Shown here one piece after another: positions 16,291-24,684 of a stretch of DNA of 63,316 bases (the stretch's first letter is position 1; each line of letters begins with the position of its first letter). The translations under genes were made by a program, and so were the position numbers. Source of the stretch: Streptosporangium canum (GTDB lineage Bacteria; Actinomycetota; Actinomycetes; Streptosporangiales; Streptosporangiaceae); contig NZ_FOQY01000042.1 of NCBI RefSeq assembly GCF_900113865.1, positions 1 through 63,316 of the forward strand, read 5' to 3'. The notes beneath the pieces were generated by a model. The model saw only the letters and a program-made list of their open reading frames with translations, was not told the origin of the DNA and searched no databases.

Positions 16291-17018
16291 GCGGGAACCT
16301 CCGGCATGCGGGGCGGGGGACCGTCGACGGGAGCCTGGCGGCGGTCCTCGACGATCTGGCCGTCCACCAGGCGGATGACCCGCTTGGCGTGCGCGGCCAC
16401 GTCGTCCTCGTGGGTGATGATCACGATTGTCCGGCCCGAGGCGCTCAGCCGGTCGAGGATCTCCAGCACGTCACCGGTGGACGCGGTGTCGAGGTTCCCC
16501 GTGGGCTCGTCGGCGAGCAGGAGCGAGGGCGCGGTGACCAGCGCCCTGGCCACGGCCACCCGCTGCTGCTGTCCGCCGGAGAGCTCGTTCGGCTCGTGGC
16601 GGACCCGGTCGGACAGGCCGACCTGCTCCAGGGCCGCCAGGGCGCGGGCGCGCCGCTCGGCCGCGCCCACCCCGCCGTAGGCCATGGGCAGCTCGACGTT
16701 GGCGAGCGCGCTCATCCGGGGAATCAGGTTGAACGACTGGAAGACGAAGCCGATCTTCCGGTTGCGCAGGACGGCGAGCTGGCGCTCCTCCAGCGCCCCG
16801 ACGTCGGCGCCGTCGATGAGGTAGCGGCCGGAGGACGGCACGTCCAGGCAGCCCAGGATGTTCATGAGCGTGGACTTCCCGGAGCCGGAGGCGCCCATGA
16901 TGGCCACGTAGTCGCCCCGCTCGACGGTGAGGGAGACCCCTCGCAGGGCACGGACCTGAGCGTCGCCCTCGCCGTACACCTTCGAGAGCTCCTGGACCGA
17001 CAGGACCGGGGTGGTCAT
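16287..17018 (-). CDS. MacB/LolD-type ABC transporter ATP-binding protein
   Basis: The 243-residue protein has Walker A GASGSGKST, a Q-loop in VFQSFNL, the signature LSGGQQQRVAVARAL, Walker B LLLADEPTGNLD and the H-switch IITHE. It is the ATPase of the tripartite-like adaptor/ATPase/permease set. ATG 17018 overlaps the adaptor's stop (ATGA) and its own stop overlaps the permease start, so three genes are translated in a coupled chain. Confidence 0.93.
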   Translation of the reverse strand: MTTPVLSVQELSKVYGEGDAQVRALRGVSLTVERGDYVAIMGASGSGKSTLMNILGCLDVPSSGRYLIDGADVGALEERQLAVLRNRKIGFVFQSFNLIPRMSALANVELPMAYGGVGAAERRARALAALEQVGLSDRVRHEPNELSGGQQQRVAVARALVTAPSLLLADEPTGNLDTASTGDVLEILDRLSASGRTIVIITHEDDVAAHAKRVIRLVDGQIVEDRRQAPVDGPPPRMPEVPA

Positions 17019-18193
17019 CGGCCGCCTCCGCCGAAACCGCCCCCGGGACCGCCCACTCCGCCACGGCCGCCGCCCCCGCCGAGACCGGGGAGACCACCGC
17101 CCTGCTGGGTGGTGCCGGTGGCCGCCGGGCGGACGATCCGGTCGCCCTCGCCGAGCCCCGACTTGATCTCGGTGAGCGCGTCGCCCTTGACGCCGACCTC
17201 GACCTGGGTGGGCACCTGCCGGCCGTCCCGCAGGACGGTCACGGTGCTCCGGCCGCCCGCCGTGGAGATCACCGTGGAGGAGACGGCGAGCACGTTCTCG
17301 GCCTGCTCGACGACCACCTCGACCGTGGCCGTCTGGCCGAGCCTGACCTCGTCGGGGACCTCGGTGAAGGAGATCGTCACCGGATACTGGACCACGTTGT
17401 CGCTGGTGGCCGCGGTCGGCTGGATCTGGGTGACCTTGCCGGCCCCGGTGACGCCGGTCAGCGCGTCGAACCGGATCGAGGCCTTCTGGCCGACCTTGAG
17501 CTTGGTGATGTCGGACTCGGTGAAGCTGCCGACGAGCTGGAGCTTCCCGGTGTCGGCGAGCTCGATGAACCCGCCGGACCCGCCGGACCCGCTTGCCGCG
17601 GCGCCGGAACCACCGGCGCCGCCTGAGCCCGAGCCGCCGGAGCCCGAGCCGCCCTGAGACGTGCCCGCGGACGAGCCGGACGCGGTGGAGGAGCCCCCGA
17701 CCGTGCCGTTGACGGCGGTGACCGTACCGCCGAACGGGGCCTTGATGACGGTGCCCGCCACGGTGCGCCGGGCCGCCCGGTAGGTGTTCCTGGCGGTGAC
17801 GTACTGGGCGTAGGAGGCGGCGGTCGAGGTGTCGTCGTCCGCGGAGTCCAGGGCGGCGGCGGCCGCGTCCAGGCTCTCCTGGGCGGAGGTGTCGTCCAGC
17901 CGCGCGAGGATCTGCCCCTTGGAGACCCTGTCCCCGACCTTGACGTAGATCTTCTCCACCGTGCCGCTCGACCCGAAGCCGAGCGACCGCGCCCGGGCAC
18001 TCTCCACGGCCCCGGAGGCGGACACCGAGGCGACCACCGTGCTCCGGGCCGCCGACACGGTCCGCACCGCGGCGTCGGCGGCGGAGGAGGCCGCCCCGCC
18101 GAGAGAGGAGTAGGCGATCCCCGCGCCGCCCAGCAACAGGACCCCGAGAGCCCCGTTCACGATCAGCGCTCTGCGCTTGGTCGACAGCTTCAC
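17015..18193 (-). CDS. HlyD/MacA-type efflux adaptor A
   Basis: The 392-residue protein has an N-terminal membrane anchor (RRALIVNGALGVLLLGGAGI), a barrel-sandwich half (GTVEKIYVKVGDRVSKGQIL), a short helical hairpin, the second half-motif (VIKAPFGGTVTAVNGTVGG), a Ser/Gly-rich insert, and beta-barrel domains (LVGSFTESDITKLKVGQKAS). It ends in a Gly-rich tail. In a monoderm it would link the permease to the cell wall or substrate. It is first in the coupled operon and divergent from adaptor B, with a shared 149-bp promoter region holding site 1. Confidence 0.88.
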   Translation of the reverse strand: MKLSTKRRALIVNGALGVLLLGGAGIAYSSLGGAASSAADAAVRTVSAARSTVVASVSASGAVESARARSLGFGSSGTVEKIYVKVGDRVSKGQILARLDDTSAQESLDAAAAALDSADDDTSTAASYAQYVTARNTYRAARRTVAGTVIKAPFGGTVTAVNGTVGGSSTASGSSAGTSQGGSGSGGSGSGGAGGSGAAASGSGGSGGFIELADTGKLQLVGSFTESDITKLKVGQKASIRFDALTGVTGAGKVTQIQPTAATSDNVVQYPVTISFTEVPDEVRLGQTATVEVVVEQAENVLAVSSTVISTAGGRSTVTVLRDGRQVPTQVEVGVKGDALTEIKSGLGEGDRIVRPAATGTTQQGGGLPGLGGGGGRGGVGGPGGGFGGGGR

Positions 18194-18240
18194 AGAGTCG
18201 TACTGTGGCGGACTTTCCTTGGACGCAACCCCGGCTCCGG

Positions 18241-18255
18241 CTGAAGGTTGGCTGA
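18241..18255 (+). promoter_or_regulatory. CTGANNGTTNNCTGA site 1 in the divergent adaptor promoter
   Basis: GGCTGAAG occurs twice, at 18239-18246 and 18250-18257, 11 bp start to start. This gives CTGAAGGTTGGCTGA. It lies 48 bases upstream of adaptor A and 88 bases upstream of adaptor B. The arrangement suits dimer binding by one of the two nearby OmpR-family regulators and control of both adaptor genes. Confidence 0.65.
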
Positions 18256-18342
18256 AGATCGCGTACGGCGGCCGGAGATACGCAGGAAACCCTCAGCTGT
18301 TTGTGAGGAGAGAGTGAATCAAACAGACCAGGATGGTCCGTC

Positions 18343-20154
18343 ATGAGACCGACCAAGCTCCCGAAGCCCCTGCGGACGGGAGGACTCGCTCTGGCCGCCC
18401 TCGTCCTGGTGGGCGCGGGTGTGTTCTACGCGCTTGACGACGGCTCGGCCCCGGCGCCCCGGGTGGAGCTCGCCTCCGCCAAGCGGGGAACGGTGACGGC
18501 CGAGGTGTCCGCGGCCGGCAACACCGTGGACGACGGCACCCGGGAGCTGGCCTTCGGCGGCTCGGGCACGGTCACGAAGGTCTATGTCAGGGCCGGGGAC
18601 AAGGTCGGCAAGGGCGACGTGCTGGCCAGGATCGGCTCGGCGCCCGCACGCGAGCGCTACACCGCGGCCAAGGCGCAGCTCTCGGCGGCCCGGGAGGCGC
18701 TGGACGGAGCCGGGGAAGCGGCGACGGCGCAGCCCCAGGCTCAGGAGCAGAGGCAGTCCCAGGAGCAGAGCCGGCAGCAGGTCGACTCCGCCCGGCAGGC
18801 GGCCTGCGAACCCACGTCGTCGCCGGCACGCCCCACCGCCACCCCCGGCCCGAGCGGCACGGCCGGCCCCCGCCGGACAGCCGGACCGGAGAGCACGGCC
18901 GATCCGAGCCGCACCGCCGGTCCGGACGGCACGCCCGGCCCGGCCCGCACGTCCACGACGGCCGGATCGGAGCGTCCGGTGGCGGTGGCCCCGGCCGGCG
19001 GGATCGCACCGGCCCGGTACTCCCCCGATACGGCGCGGACGCCGTCCTCGACGCCGACCCCGACCCCGTCGCCGACCCCCACCGACGGCCCCCCGGAGCC
19101 CGCGCCGACGGTGACCGTCACCGTGACGGCGACCCCGACCGTGACCGTGACGGCCACGGTCACGGCCACGGCCACGGCCACGGTGACCGCCACGCCGGGC
19201 ACGAGCCGTCCGCCCGCGAGCACGGACCCCACGCGTCCCGGCCCGGCGCCCAGCCTGACGGCCGGGCCCAGCGAGCACCCCGGCCCCAGCTCGTCGGCCA
19301 GGCCCACCCCCGCCGCGCCCCCGACCGCCAAGCCCGATGCGAGCTTGGAGCCGACCGTCGGCCGGACTCCCGGACCGCGGTCCACCGCATGCCCGGGACA
19401 GAGCACCAGCCGCCGTTCCGGTCAGAACGACGGCACCGGCCAGCCGAGCGCCGACAGCGGCGGTGCCAGCCGGTCGGGCACCGGCACCGGCACCGGCGGG
19501 CAGCGGACGCTCAGCGTGGAGCAGGCCGAGGCCGACGTGAAGAGGGCGGAGGCGGACCTGACGGACGCCCGGGAGGAGCTGGCCGGTGTGCGGATCGTCG
19601 CCCCCGCGGACGGCACCGTCCTGTCGGTAGCCGGGACGGTCGGCGACAGCGTGGGCACCGGCGCGTTCCTCGCGCTCAGTGATCTCGACGAGCTCCAGGT
19701 GGAGGCGCTGTTCACCGAGTCGGACATCGGGAAACTGAAGCTGGGACAGCGGGCGGCGATCACGCTGGCCACCCGGGAGGGCGAGGAGTACACCGGTACG
19801 GTGACCCGCATCGCGCCCACCGCGACCACCACCGACCGGCTGGTGAGATACGGGGTCACGGTCGCGTTCGACGAGGCTCCGGCCGGTCTCATGGTCGACC
19901 AGACCGCCACCGTCAGGGTGACCGTCGCCGAGTCGGAGCAGGCGCTCTACCTTCCGGCCCAGGCCGTGCGGTCCAAGGACGGAGCCTCGGTGGTCACCGT
20001 TCAGGGCGGCGCCGAGCGTGTGGTCAGGACCGGGGTCCGCGGCGACCGGTACATCGAGATCACCTCGGGTCTGCGGGAGAACGACCGGGTCGTGCTTCCC
20101 GGCGGCACGGCCACCGGAGGGTTCCCCGACAGCAGCTGGCCGGAAGGCTCCTGA
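18343..20154 (+). CDS. HlyD-type adaptor B with a 230-residue Pro/Thr-rich insert
   Basis: This 603-residue adaptor has an N-terminal anchor (GGLALAALVLVGAGVFYAL), a first lipoyl half (GTVTKVYVRAGDKVGKGDVL) and the start of a coiled hairpin (YTAAKAQLSAAREAL). Then residues about 156-388 are low-complexity Pro/Thr/Ser/Gly sequence. The hairpin resumes at TLSVEQAEADVKRAEADLTD, followed by the second lipoyl half (VRIVAPADGTVLSVAGTVGD) and barrel domains (EALFTESDIGKLKLGQRAAI). The insert includes PTPTPSPTPTDG and runs of alternating Thr and Val/Ala. No ATPase or permease follows it, so it may serve the divergent operon. ATG 18343 follows AGGA. Confidence 0.85.
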   Translation: MRPTKLPKPLRTGGLALAALVLVGAGVFYALDDGSAPAPRVELASAKRGTVTAEVSAAGNTVDDGTRELAFGGSGTVTKVYVRAGDKVGKGDVLARIGSAPARERYTAAKAQLSAAREALDGAGEAATAQPQAQEQRQSQEQSRQQVDSARQAACEPTSSPARPTATPGPSGTAGPRRTAGPESTADPSRTAGPDGTPGPARTSTTAGSERPVAVAPAGGIAPARYSPDTARTPSSTPTPTPSPTPTDGPPEPAPTVTVTVTATPTVTVTATVTATATATVTATPGTSRPPASTDPTRPGPAPSLTAGPSEHPGPSSSARPTPAAPPTAKPDASLEPTVGRTPGPRSTACPGQSTSRRSGQNDGTGQPSADSGGASRSGTGTGTGGQRTLSVEQAEADVKRAEADLTDAREELAGVRIVAPADGTVLSVAGTVGDSVGTGAFLALSDLDELQVEALFTESDIGKLKLGQRAAITLATREGEEYTGTVTRIAPTATTTDRLVRYGVTVAFDEAPAGLMVDQTATVRVTVAESEQALYLPAQAVRSKDGASVVTVQGGAERVVRTGVRGDRYIEITSGLRENDRVVLPGGTATGGFPDSSWPEGS

Positions 20155-20180
20155 CGGCGGTCTCCCCCGATCCGCCGGGA

Positions 20181-21569
20181 TCAGTCGTATTCGGGGGCCA
20201 GGGGGAGGGCGACCCGGAACGTCGCCCCCTCGCCCGGCGCCGACTCCACGTCGACGGTGCCGCCGTGGGTGTCGACGATGGCCGCGACGATGGCCAGGCC
20301 GAGACCGCTGCCGCCGTCCTCGGGCGCCCGGCGGCCACGGGCCGAGTCGACGCGGTAGAACCGCTCGAAGACGCGCTCGCACTGCTCGGCGTCGAGTCCC
20401 GGGCCTTCGTCGGCCACCTCGATGACGGCCATGCCGTCCCGGGCGGAGAGCGCCATGTGCACGGGGGTGCGGTCCGGCGTGTGGGTGAGCGCGTTCGTCA
20501 TCAGGTTGCCCACGACCTGGCGGAGCCGTACCTCGTCGCCGGAGACGATGAGCGCGGCGCCGTCCACCGAGAGCGTGATCTCGCGGACCGGGGCGAGGAT
20601 GCGCGCGTCGTGGACGGTGTCGGCGGCGATGGCGAGCAGGTCCACCGGGCGCATGGCCACCGGCCGCTGCTGGTCCATCCGGGCGAGCATCAGCAGGTCG
20701 TCGACGAGCAGGCCCATCCGGACCGCCTCGGACTCCACCCGGCGCATCAGCGGCGCGGCGTCGATGTCGGGCGCCTGCCGGTAGAACTCGGCGAAACCGC
20801 GGATGGAGGTCAGCGGCGTGCGGAGCTCGTGCGAGGCGTCGGCGACGAACCTGCGCATGCGCTCCTCGGAGCGGCGGGCCGAGGCCTCCGACTCCGACCT
20901 GGCCCGGAAGGCGGTCTCGATCTGGGCGAGCATGCCGTTCAGCGACTGGCCGAGGCGTCCGACCTCGGTGCGCGGATCGGCGTCGGGGACGCGGCGGCTC
21001 AGGTCCCCGGCGGCGATGGCCTGCGCGGTGCGCTCGATCTCCTCCAGCGGGCGCAGGCTCCGCCGGATGATCATCACGCCCACCCCGGCGAGTGTCAGCA
21101 TCAGCCCGCCTCCGCCGAGCAGCTCCACCAGCGCGAGCTGGCCGACGATCTGCCGGACCTCGACCATGTCCACCGCCACGAGGAGGGTTCTGCCGTTGTC
21201 CAGGGGGGCGACGCGGACCCGCCACTCGCCGCTCTCGAACAGGCCTGGCCCCTGGCCGACGGGCACCCGCAGGTCGGGCTTGCCCTCCACGTCGACGCCG
21301 CTGAGCTGGAGGATGGTCACGCCCTTGGCGTTGCGGAGCACCAGCCTGGTGTCGGCCGGGAGCGGCTTGCCGATCAGCGTGACGGCTCCGCGCTGCAGGC
21401 GGCGCAGCGTGGCGTCGGTGGTCAGGTCCATCTGGCTGTCCACGCGGTCGATCAGGTAGCCGCGCATGATCGAGACGCTGCCGATGCCGATGAGAGTGAG
21501 CGCGATGGCCAGCAGGACCAGGATGACCGCGATCAGCTTCACCCGCAGCGGGGTCCCGTTCATGGTCAT
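20181..21569 (-). CDS. sensor histidine kinase
   Basis: The 462-residue membrane kinase has a span at about 10-30, an extracytoplasmic sensor of about 110 residues, a second span at about 145-168 and HAMP. The HisKA segment FVADASHELRTPLTSIRGFA carries the phosphorylated His247. The HATPase motifs are NLMTNALTHTP (N box), DEGPG and GSGLGLAIV. ATG 21569 overlaps the response regulator stop (ATGA), so the pair is coupled. It is convergent with adaptor B, 26 bases away. It probably senses envelope stress or the exported substrate of the adjacent transporter. Confidence 0.92.
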   Translation of the reverse strand: MTMNGTPLRVKLIAVILVLLAIALTLIGIGSVSIMRGYLIDRVDSQMDLTTDATLRRLQRGAVTLIGKPLPADTRLVLRNAKGVTILQLSGVDVEGKPDLRVPVGQGPGLFESGEWRVRVAPLDNGRTLLVAVDMVEVRQIVGQLALVELLGGGGLMLTLAGVGVMIIRRSLRPLEEIERTAQAIAAGDLSRRVPDADPRTEVGRLGQSLNGMLAQIETAFRARSESEASARRSEERMRRFVADASHELRTPLTSIRGFAEFYRQAPDIDAAPLMRRVESEAVRMGLLVDDLLMLARMDQQRPVAMRPVDLLAIAADTVHDARILAPVREITLSVDGAALIVSGDEVRLRQVVGNLMTNALTHTPDRTPVHMALSARDGMAVIEVADEGPGLDAEQCERVFERFYRVDSARGRRAPEDGGSGLGLAIVAAIVDTHGGTVDVESAPGEGATFRVALPLAPEYD

Positions 21570-22288
21570 TGGGCAGGTGGGAGGCGGAGAACGTAGCCGA
21601 CCCCGCGCAGGGTGTGGATCAGCCGGGGGTCGACGTTGTCGATCTTCCGGCGGAGCACGGAGATGTAGGACTCCACGATCCCGACATCGCCCCGGAAGTC
21701 GTAGTCCCACACGTGGTCGAGGATCTGGGCCTTGGACAGCACCCGGCCGGCGTTCGCCATGAAGTAACGCAGGAGCTTGAACTCCGTCGGCGACAGCGCC
21801 ACGGCCCTGCCCCTGCGCCACACCTCGTGGCTCTCCTCGTCGAGCTCGATGTCGGCGAAGGTGAGCCGGGGCGGACGGGCCAGCAGGTCTCCCGCGCCGG
21901 TACGGCGGAGCACCGCCCGGATCCGGGCCACGACCTCCTCCAGGCTGAACGGCTTGGTCACGTAGTCGTCCCCGCCCACCGTCAGCCCGCGAATCTTGTC
22001 CTCGGTGGCGTCACGCGCGGTGAGGAAGACCACCGGCGTGTCGGTGCCGCCGCCGCGCAGGCGTCGCACGACGTCGAACCCGTCCATGTCGGGCAGCATC
22101 ACGTCGAGCACGATGAGATCGGGGCGGTGGCGCTGGACAGCGGCGACGGCATCCGTGCCGTTGCCTGCCGTGTTCACCCCGAACCCGGCGAATCGCAGGC
22201 TCGCGGCCAGCAGTTCGAGGATGTTGGGCTCGTCCTCGACGATCAGCAGGCGGGCTTCGGGTGAGTCGGTCACGGGTTTTATCTTCAC
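21566..22288 (-). CDS. OmpR/PhoB-family response regulator
   Basis: The 240-residue protein has a receiver with phosphoacceptor Asp62 (LIVLDVMLPDMDGF), LTARDA and TKPF, then a winged helix (LSPTEFKLLRYFMANAGRVL, then SVLRRKIDNVDPRLIHTLRG). It is the cognate partner of the kinase it overlaps. It is near-identical in layout to the orphan regulator at 13600-14304, so the two are recent paralogues that may recognise the same CTGANNGTTNNCTGA boxes. Confidence 0.93.
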   Translation of the reverse strand: MKIKPVTDSPEARLLIVEDEPNILELLAASLRFAGFGVNTAGNGTDAVAAVQRHRPDLIVLDVMLPDMDGFDVVRRLRGGGTDTPVVFLTARDATEDKIRGLTVGGDDYVTKPFSLEEVVARIRAVLRRTGAGDLLARPPRLTFADIELDEESHEVWRRGRAVALSPTEFKLLRYFMANAGRVLSKAQILDHVWDYDFRGDVGIVESYISVLRRKIDNVDPRLIHTLRGVGYVLRLPPAQ

Positions 22289-22308
22289 TCGCCCACATGA
22301 AAAAGCAG

Positions 22309-23499
22309 TTAACGGGTCAACACAGAGGTTAACCCCACGATATGCCTGGCGATTGCCAAACTCGACGTCGCCGCCGGCGAGGGGGCGTTCCGCACCAGCG
22401 TGACGCGGCCGTGCACGTCGATCGCGAAATCGTCGAGCATGCTCCCGTCCCTGGCCACGGCCTGGGCCCGGACTCCCCCGGCGGTCCTGACCAGATCGGC
22501 CCTGGTGAGCTCGGGCACGTAGCGGCGCGCGGCCGCCAGGAAGGACCCCTTCGCCATGGAGCCGAGCACCTCCCGCACCCCGGTCCGCCAGTGCCGGGCC
22601 GCCAGCCGCCGGGTGCCCTCCCAGGCCAGGATCCGGCGCAGGTCGGTGAGATCGACGTCACCCCAGGAGTAGCCCTCCAGGGCCAGCGCCATGACCGCGT
22701 TGGGGCCGACCAGCACCTCGCCGTCGATCCTGCGGGTCAGGTGCACGCCGAGGAACGGGTAGCGGGGGTCGGGGACCGGGTAGATCAGCCCGCGGACCAG
22801 GTCCTTCGACGCGCCGGCCAGCGCGTAGTACTCCCCCCGGAAGGGGACGATCCGCACGTCGCCCGCGCCCCCGGCCATCCGGGCGACGGTGTCGGTGCCC
22901 AGCCCGGCGCAGACGATCAGCCGGTCGAAGCGCAGCCTGCGCGACCCGGCCAGCACCTCCACCCCGCTCGCGGTCTCCCGCAACGCGCGGACCGGGTGGG
23001 AGAGCAGTACCGAACCGCCCGTCTCCGCCACGTCCAGGGCCAGACGGCGGGCGACGGCGGGGAAGTCGGCGATCGCGGTGTGCGGGGAGTGCACGGCGGC
23101 CACCCCGACGGTGTGCGGCTCGACCTCGCGCAGCGCCAGCGCGTCCAACTCGGCGATGCCGGGGACCTGGTTGGCGCGGGCGCGCTCGGCGATCCTCCGC
23201 AGCCCCGGCCGCTCGGCCGCGGTGGAGGCGACGACGAGCTTGCCCACCTCGTCGTAGGGGATGCGGTGCTCCGCGCAGTACTGCCGGAGCAGGGCCATGC
23301 CCTCGCGGCAGAGCCGGGCCTTGAGCGAACCCGGCTGGTAGTAGATCCCCGCGTGGACGACCCCGCTGTTGTGCCCGGTCTGGTGGGCTCCGACGCGGTC
23401 CTCCTTGTCGAGGACGGTCACCGTGGCGCCGCGGGTCCGCGCCACCTCCCTGGCCACCGCCAGGCCGACGATTCCCGCACCGACGATCCCGATGTTCAC
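22309..23499 (-). CDS. lhgO: L-2-hydroxyglutarate oxidase (FAD-dependent)
   Basis: The 396-residue protein has an N-terminal Rossmann FAD motif (GIVGAGIVGLAVAREVA), the family segment HNSGVVHAGIYYQPGSLKAR, and a substrate-domain GEYYAL with VPDPRYPFLGVHLTRRIDG and VLVGPNAVMAL. These identify LhgO/YgaF, which oxidises L-2-hydroxyglutarate to 2-oxoglutarate and passes electrons to the membrane quinone pool. Its ATG overlaps the stop of the upstream epimerase gene (ATGA). It follows the response regulator promoter region closely. Confidence 0.9.
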   Translation of the reverse strand: MNIGIVGAGIVGLAVAREVARTRGATVTVLDKEDRVGAHQTGHNSGVVHAGIYYQPGSLKARLCREGMALLRQYCAEHRIPYDEVGKLVVASTAAERPGLRRIAERARANQVPGIAELDALALREVEPHTVGVAAVHSPHTAIADFPAVARRLALDVAETGGSVLLSHPVRALRETASGVEVLAGSRRLRFDRLIVCAGLGTDTVARMAGGAGDVRIVPFRGEYYALAGASKDLVRGLIYPVPDPRYPFLGVHLTRRIDGEVLVGPNAVMALALEGYSWGDVDLTDLRRILAWEGTRRLAARHWRTGVREVLGSMAKGSFLAAARRYVPELTRADLVRTAGGVRAQAVARDGSMLDDFAIDVHGRVTLVRNAPSPAATSSLAIARHIVGLTSVLTR

Positions 23500-24521
23500 C
23501 GCGCGACCTTACCGGCCGGCACGCCGGCCTTCCCAGGGGCGAGATGCCCTTCCTCAGCGAGCCAGCGCAGCGAGTCGGCGATGGTCTCCCGGACCGGACG
23601 CAGGCTCATCCCGAGCGCCTCCAGGGTGGGGGCGTCGAGGGTCGGCACCATCGTGACCATCATCTCGGCGGCGTCCCTGGTCAGCGGGTAGCCGATCGGC
23701 CTGATCCGTTTCACGGCGTCGAGCACGGCCGCCGCGCCGCGCAGCGCGGCGGCGGGGACCCTGAAGCGGCGGCAGCGACCTCCGGTCGCCTCGTCGCAGG
23801 CGTCGGCGAGCTCCGCCCAGGTGAGGTGGTGCCCGCCGAGCATGAACCGGCGCGGCCCGCGCCCCGGCTCCAGGCAACGGGCGAGCGCGGTGGCCAGATC
23901 GCGGACGTCGAGGACGCAGACGCCGCCCGCGGTGATCGGCCAGCCCTGCGCCAGCCCCGCGCGCAGCCCGTCCATGAGCGCGTCGAGCGAGGGCTGGTAC
24001 GGCCCGGCGACCCCGCCCGGGTAGACGACGGTGACCGGGTCTCCCCGTTCCTGGAGCCGCCTGGCGTAGCGCTCGCCGGAGACCTTGGTCCTGCCGTAGG
24101 CGTTCCTGGGGGCGGACAGCGGGCTCTCCGCGGTGATCAGGGGCCCGACCGGCGGCACGAAGACCGCGACGGTGGAGACGTGCACGATCGGGTCGAGCCC
24201 GAGCGCGGCGGCCTGGCCGAGGACGTTCTTCAGCCCGGCCACGTTCGTCCCCACCAGGTCGCCGGCATGGCTGACGACCCCGATCTCGGCAGCGGCGTGA
24301 ATGACCGCCTCACACTGTTCGAGCGCGTTCCGTACGGCTTCCGCGTCACGGATATCCGCCTCATGCAGGGGGACCATACCGCCGACCCCGACATCGGCCA
24401 GGACTTTCCGCGCCTTTTCCGGATTACGCACCAGGAGAAGCGGCTCGTGTCCGGCGGCGACAAGTGCGGCAACCGCGTGTGAGCCGACGAACCCGGACGC
24501 TCCGGTCACCAGGACGCGCAT
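23496..24521 (-). CDS. NAD-dependent epimerase/dehydratase (extended SDR)
   Basis: The 341-residue protein starts with VLVTGASGFVGSHAVAAL, the NAD(P)-binding GxxGxxG, and has HVSTVAVF, the active-site YGRTK (Tyr-x-x-x-Lys) and a C-terminal substrate domain. It resembles dihydroflavonol-reductase/hopanoid-associated sugar epimerase members; the true substrate is unknown. It is translationally coupled to lhgO, suggesting a shared pathway or housekeeping role. Confidence 0.85.
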   Translation of the reverse strand: MRVLVTGASGFVGSHAVAALVAAGHEPLLLVRNPEKARKVLADVGVGGMVPLHEADIRDAEAVRNALEQCEAVIHAAAEIGVVSHAGDLVGTNVAGLKNVLGQAAALGLDPIVHVSTVAVFVPPVGPLITAESPLSAPRNAYGRTKVSGERYARRLQERGDPVTVVYPGGVAGPYQPSLDALMDGLRAGLAQGWPITAGGVCVLDVRDLATALARCLEPGRGPRRFMLGGHHLTWAELADACDEATGGRCRRFRVPAAALRGAAAVLDAVKRIRPIGYPLTRDAAEMMVTMVPTLDAPTLEALGMSLRPVRETIADSLRWLAEEGHLAPGKAGVPAGKVAR

Positions 24522-24684
24522 AGTCGACAGTTAACGGCAATCCTCTCCGGAGGAGAAGAGGGATGCCCCGTCTCGTTAGTAATCGTAACCATATGTAGGC
24601 AAGCTTTACCCACCCCGAGCAGGCAATACGCTGATACTCCCGCACGCGGAACCGCGCTGCGGACATTCGTTTCGGGGGAAACAA

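Noticed and set aside
21870..22264. Long plus-strand frames opposite the response regulator and kinase
   Set aside because: Mirror frames of high-GC coding DNA, rich in Asp/Val/His/Arg with no family motif.
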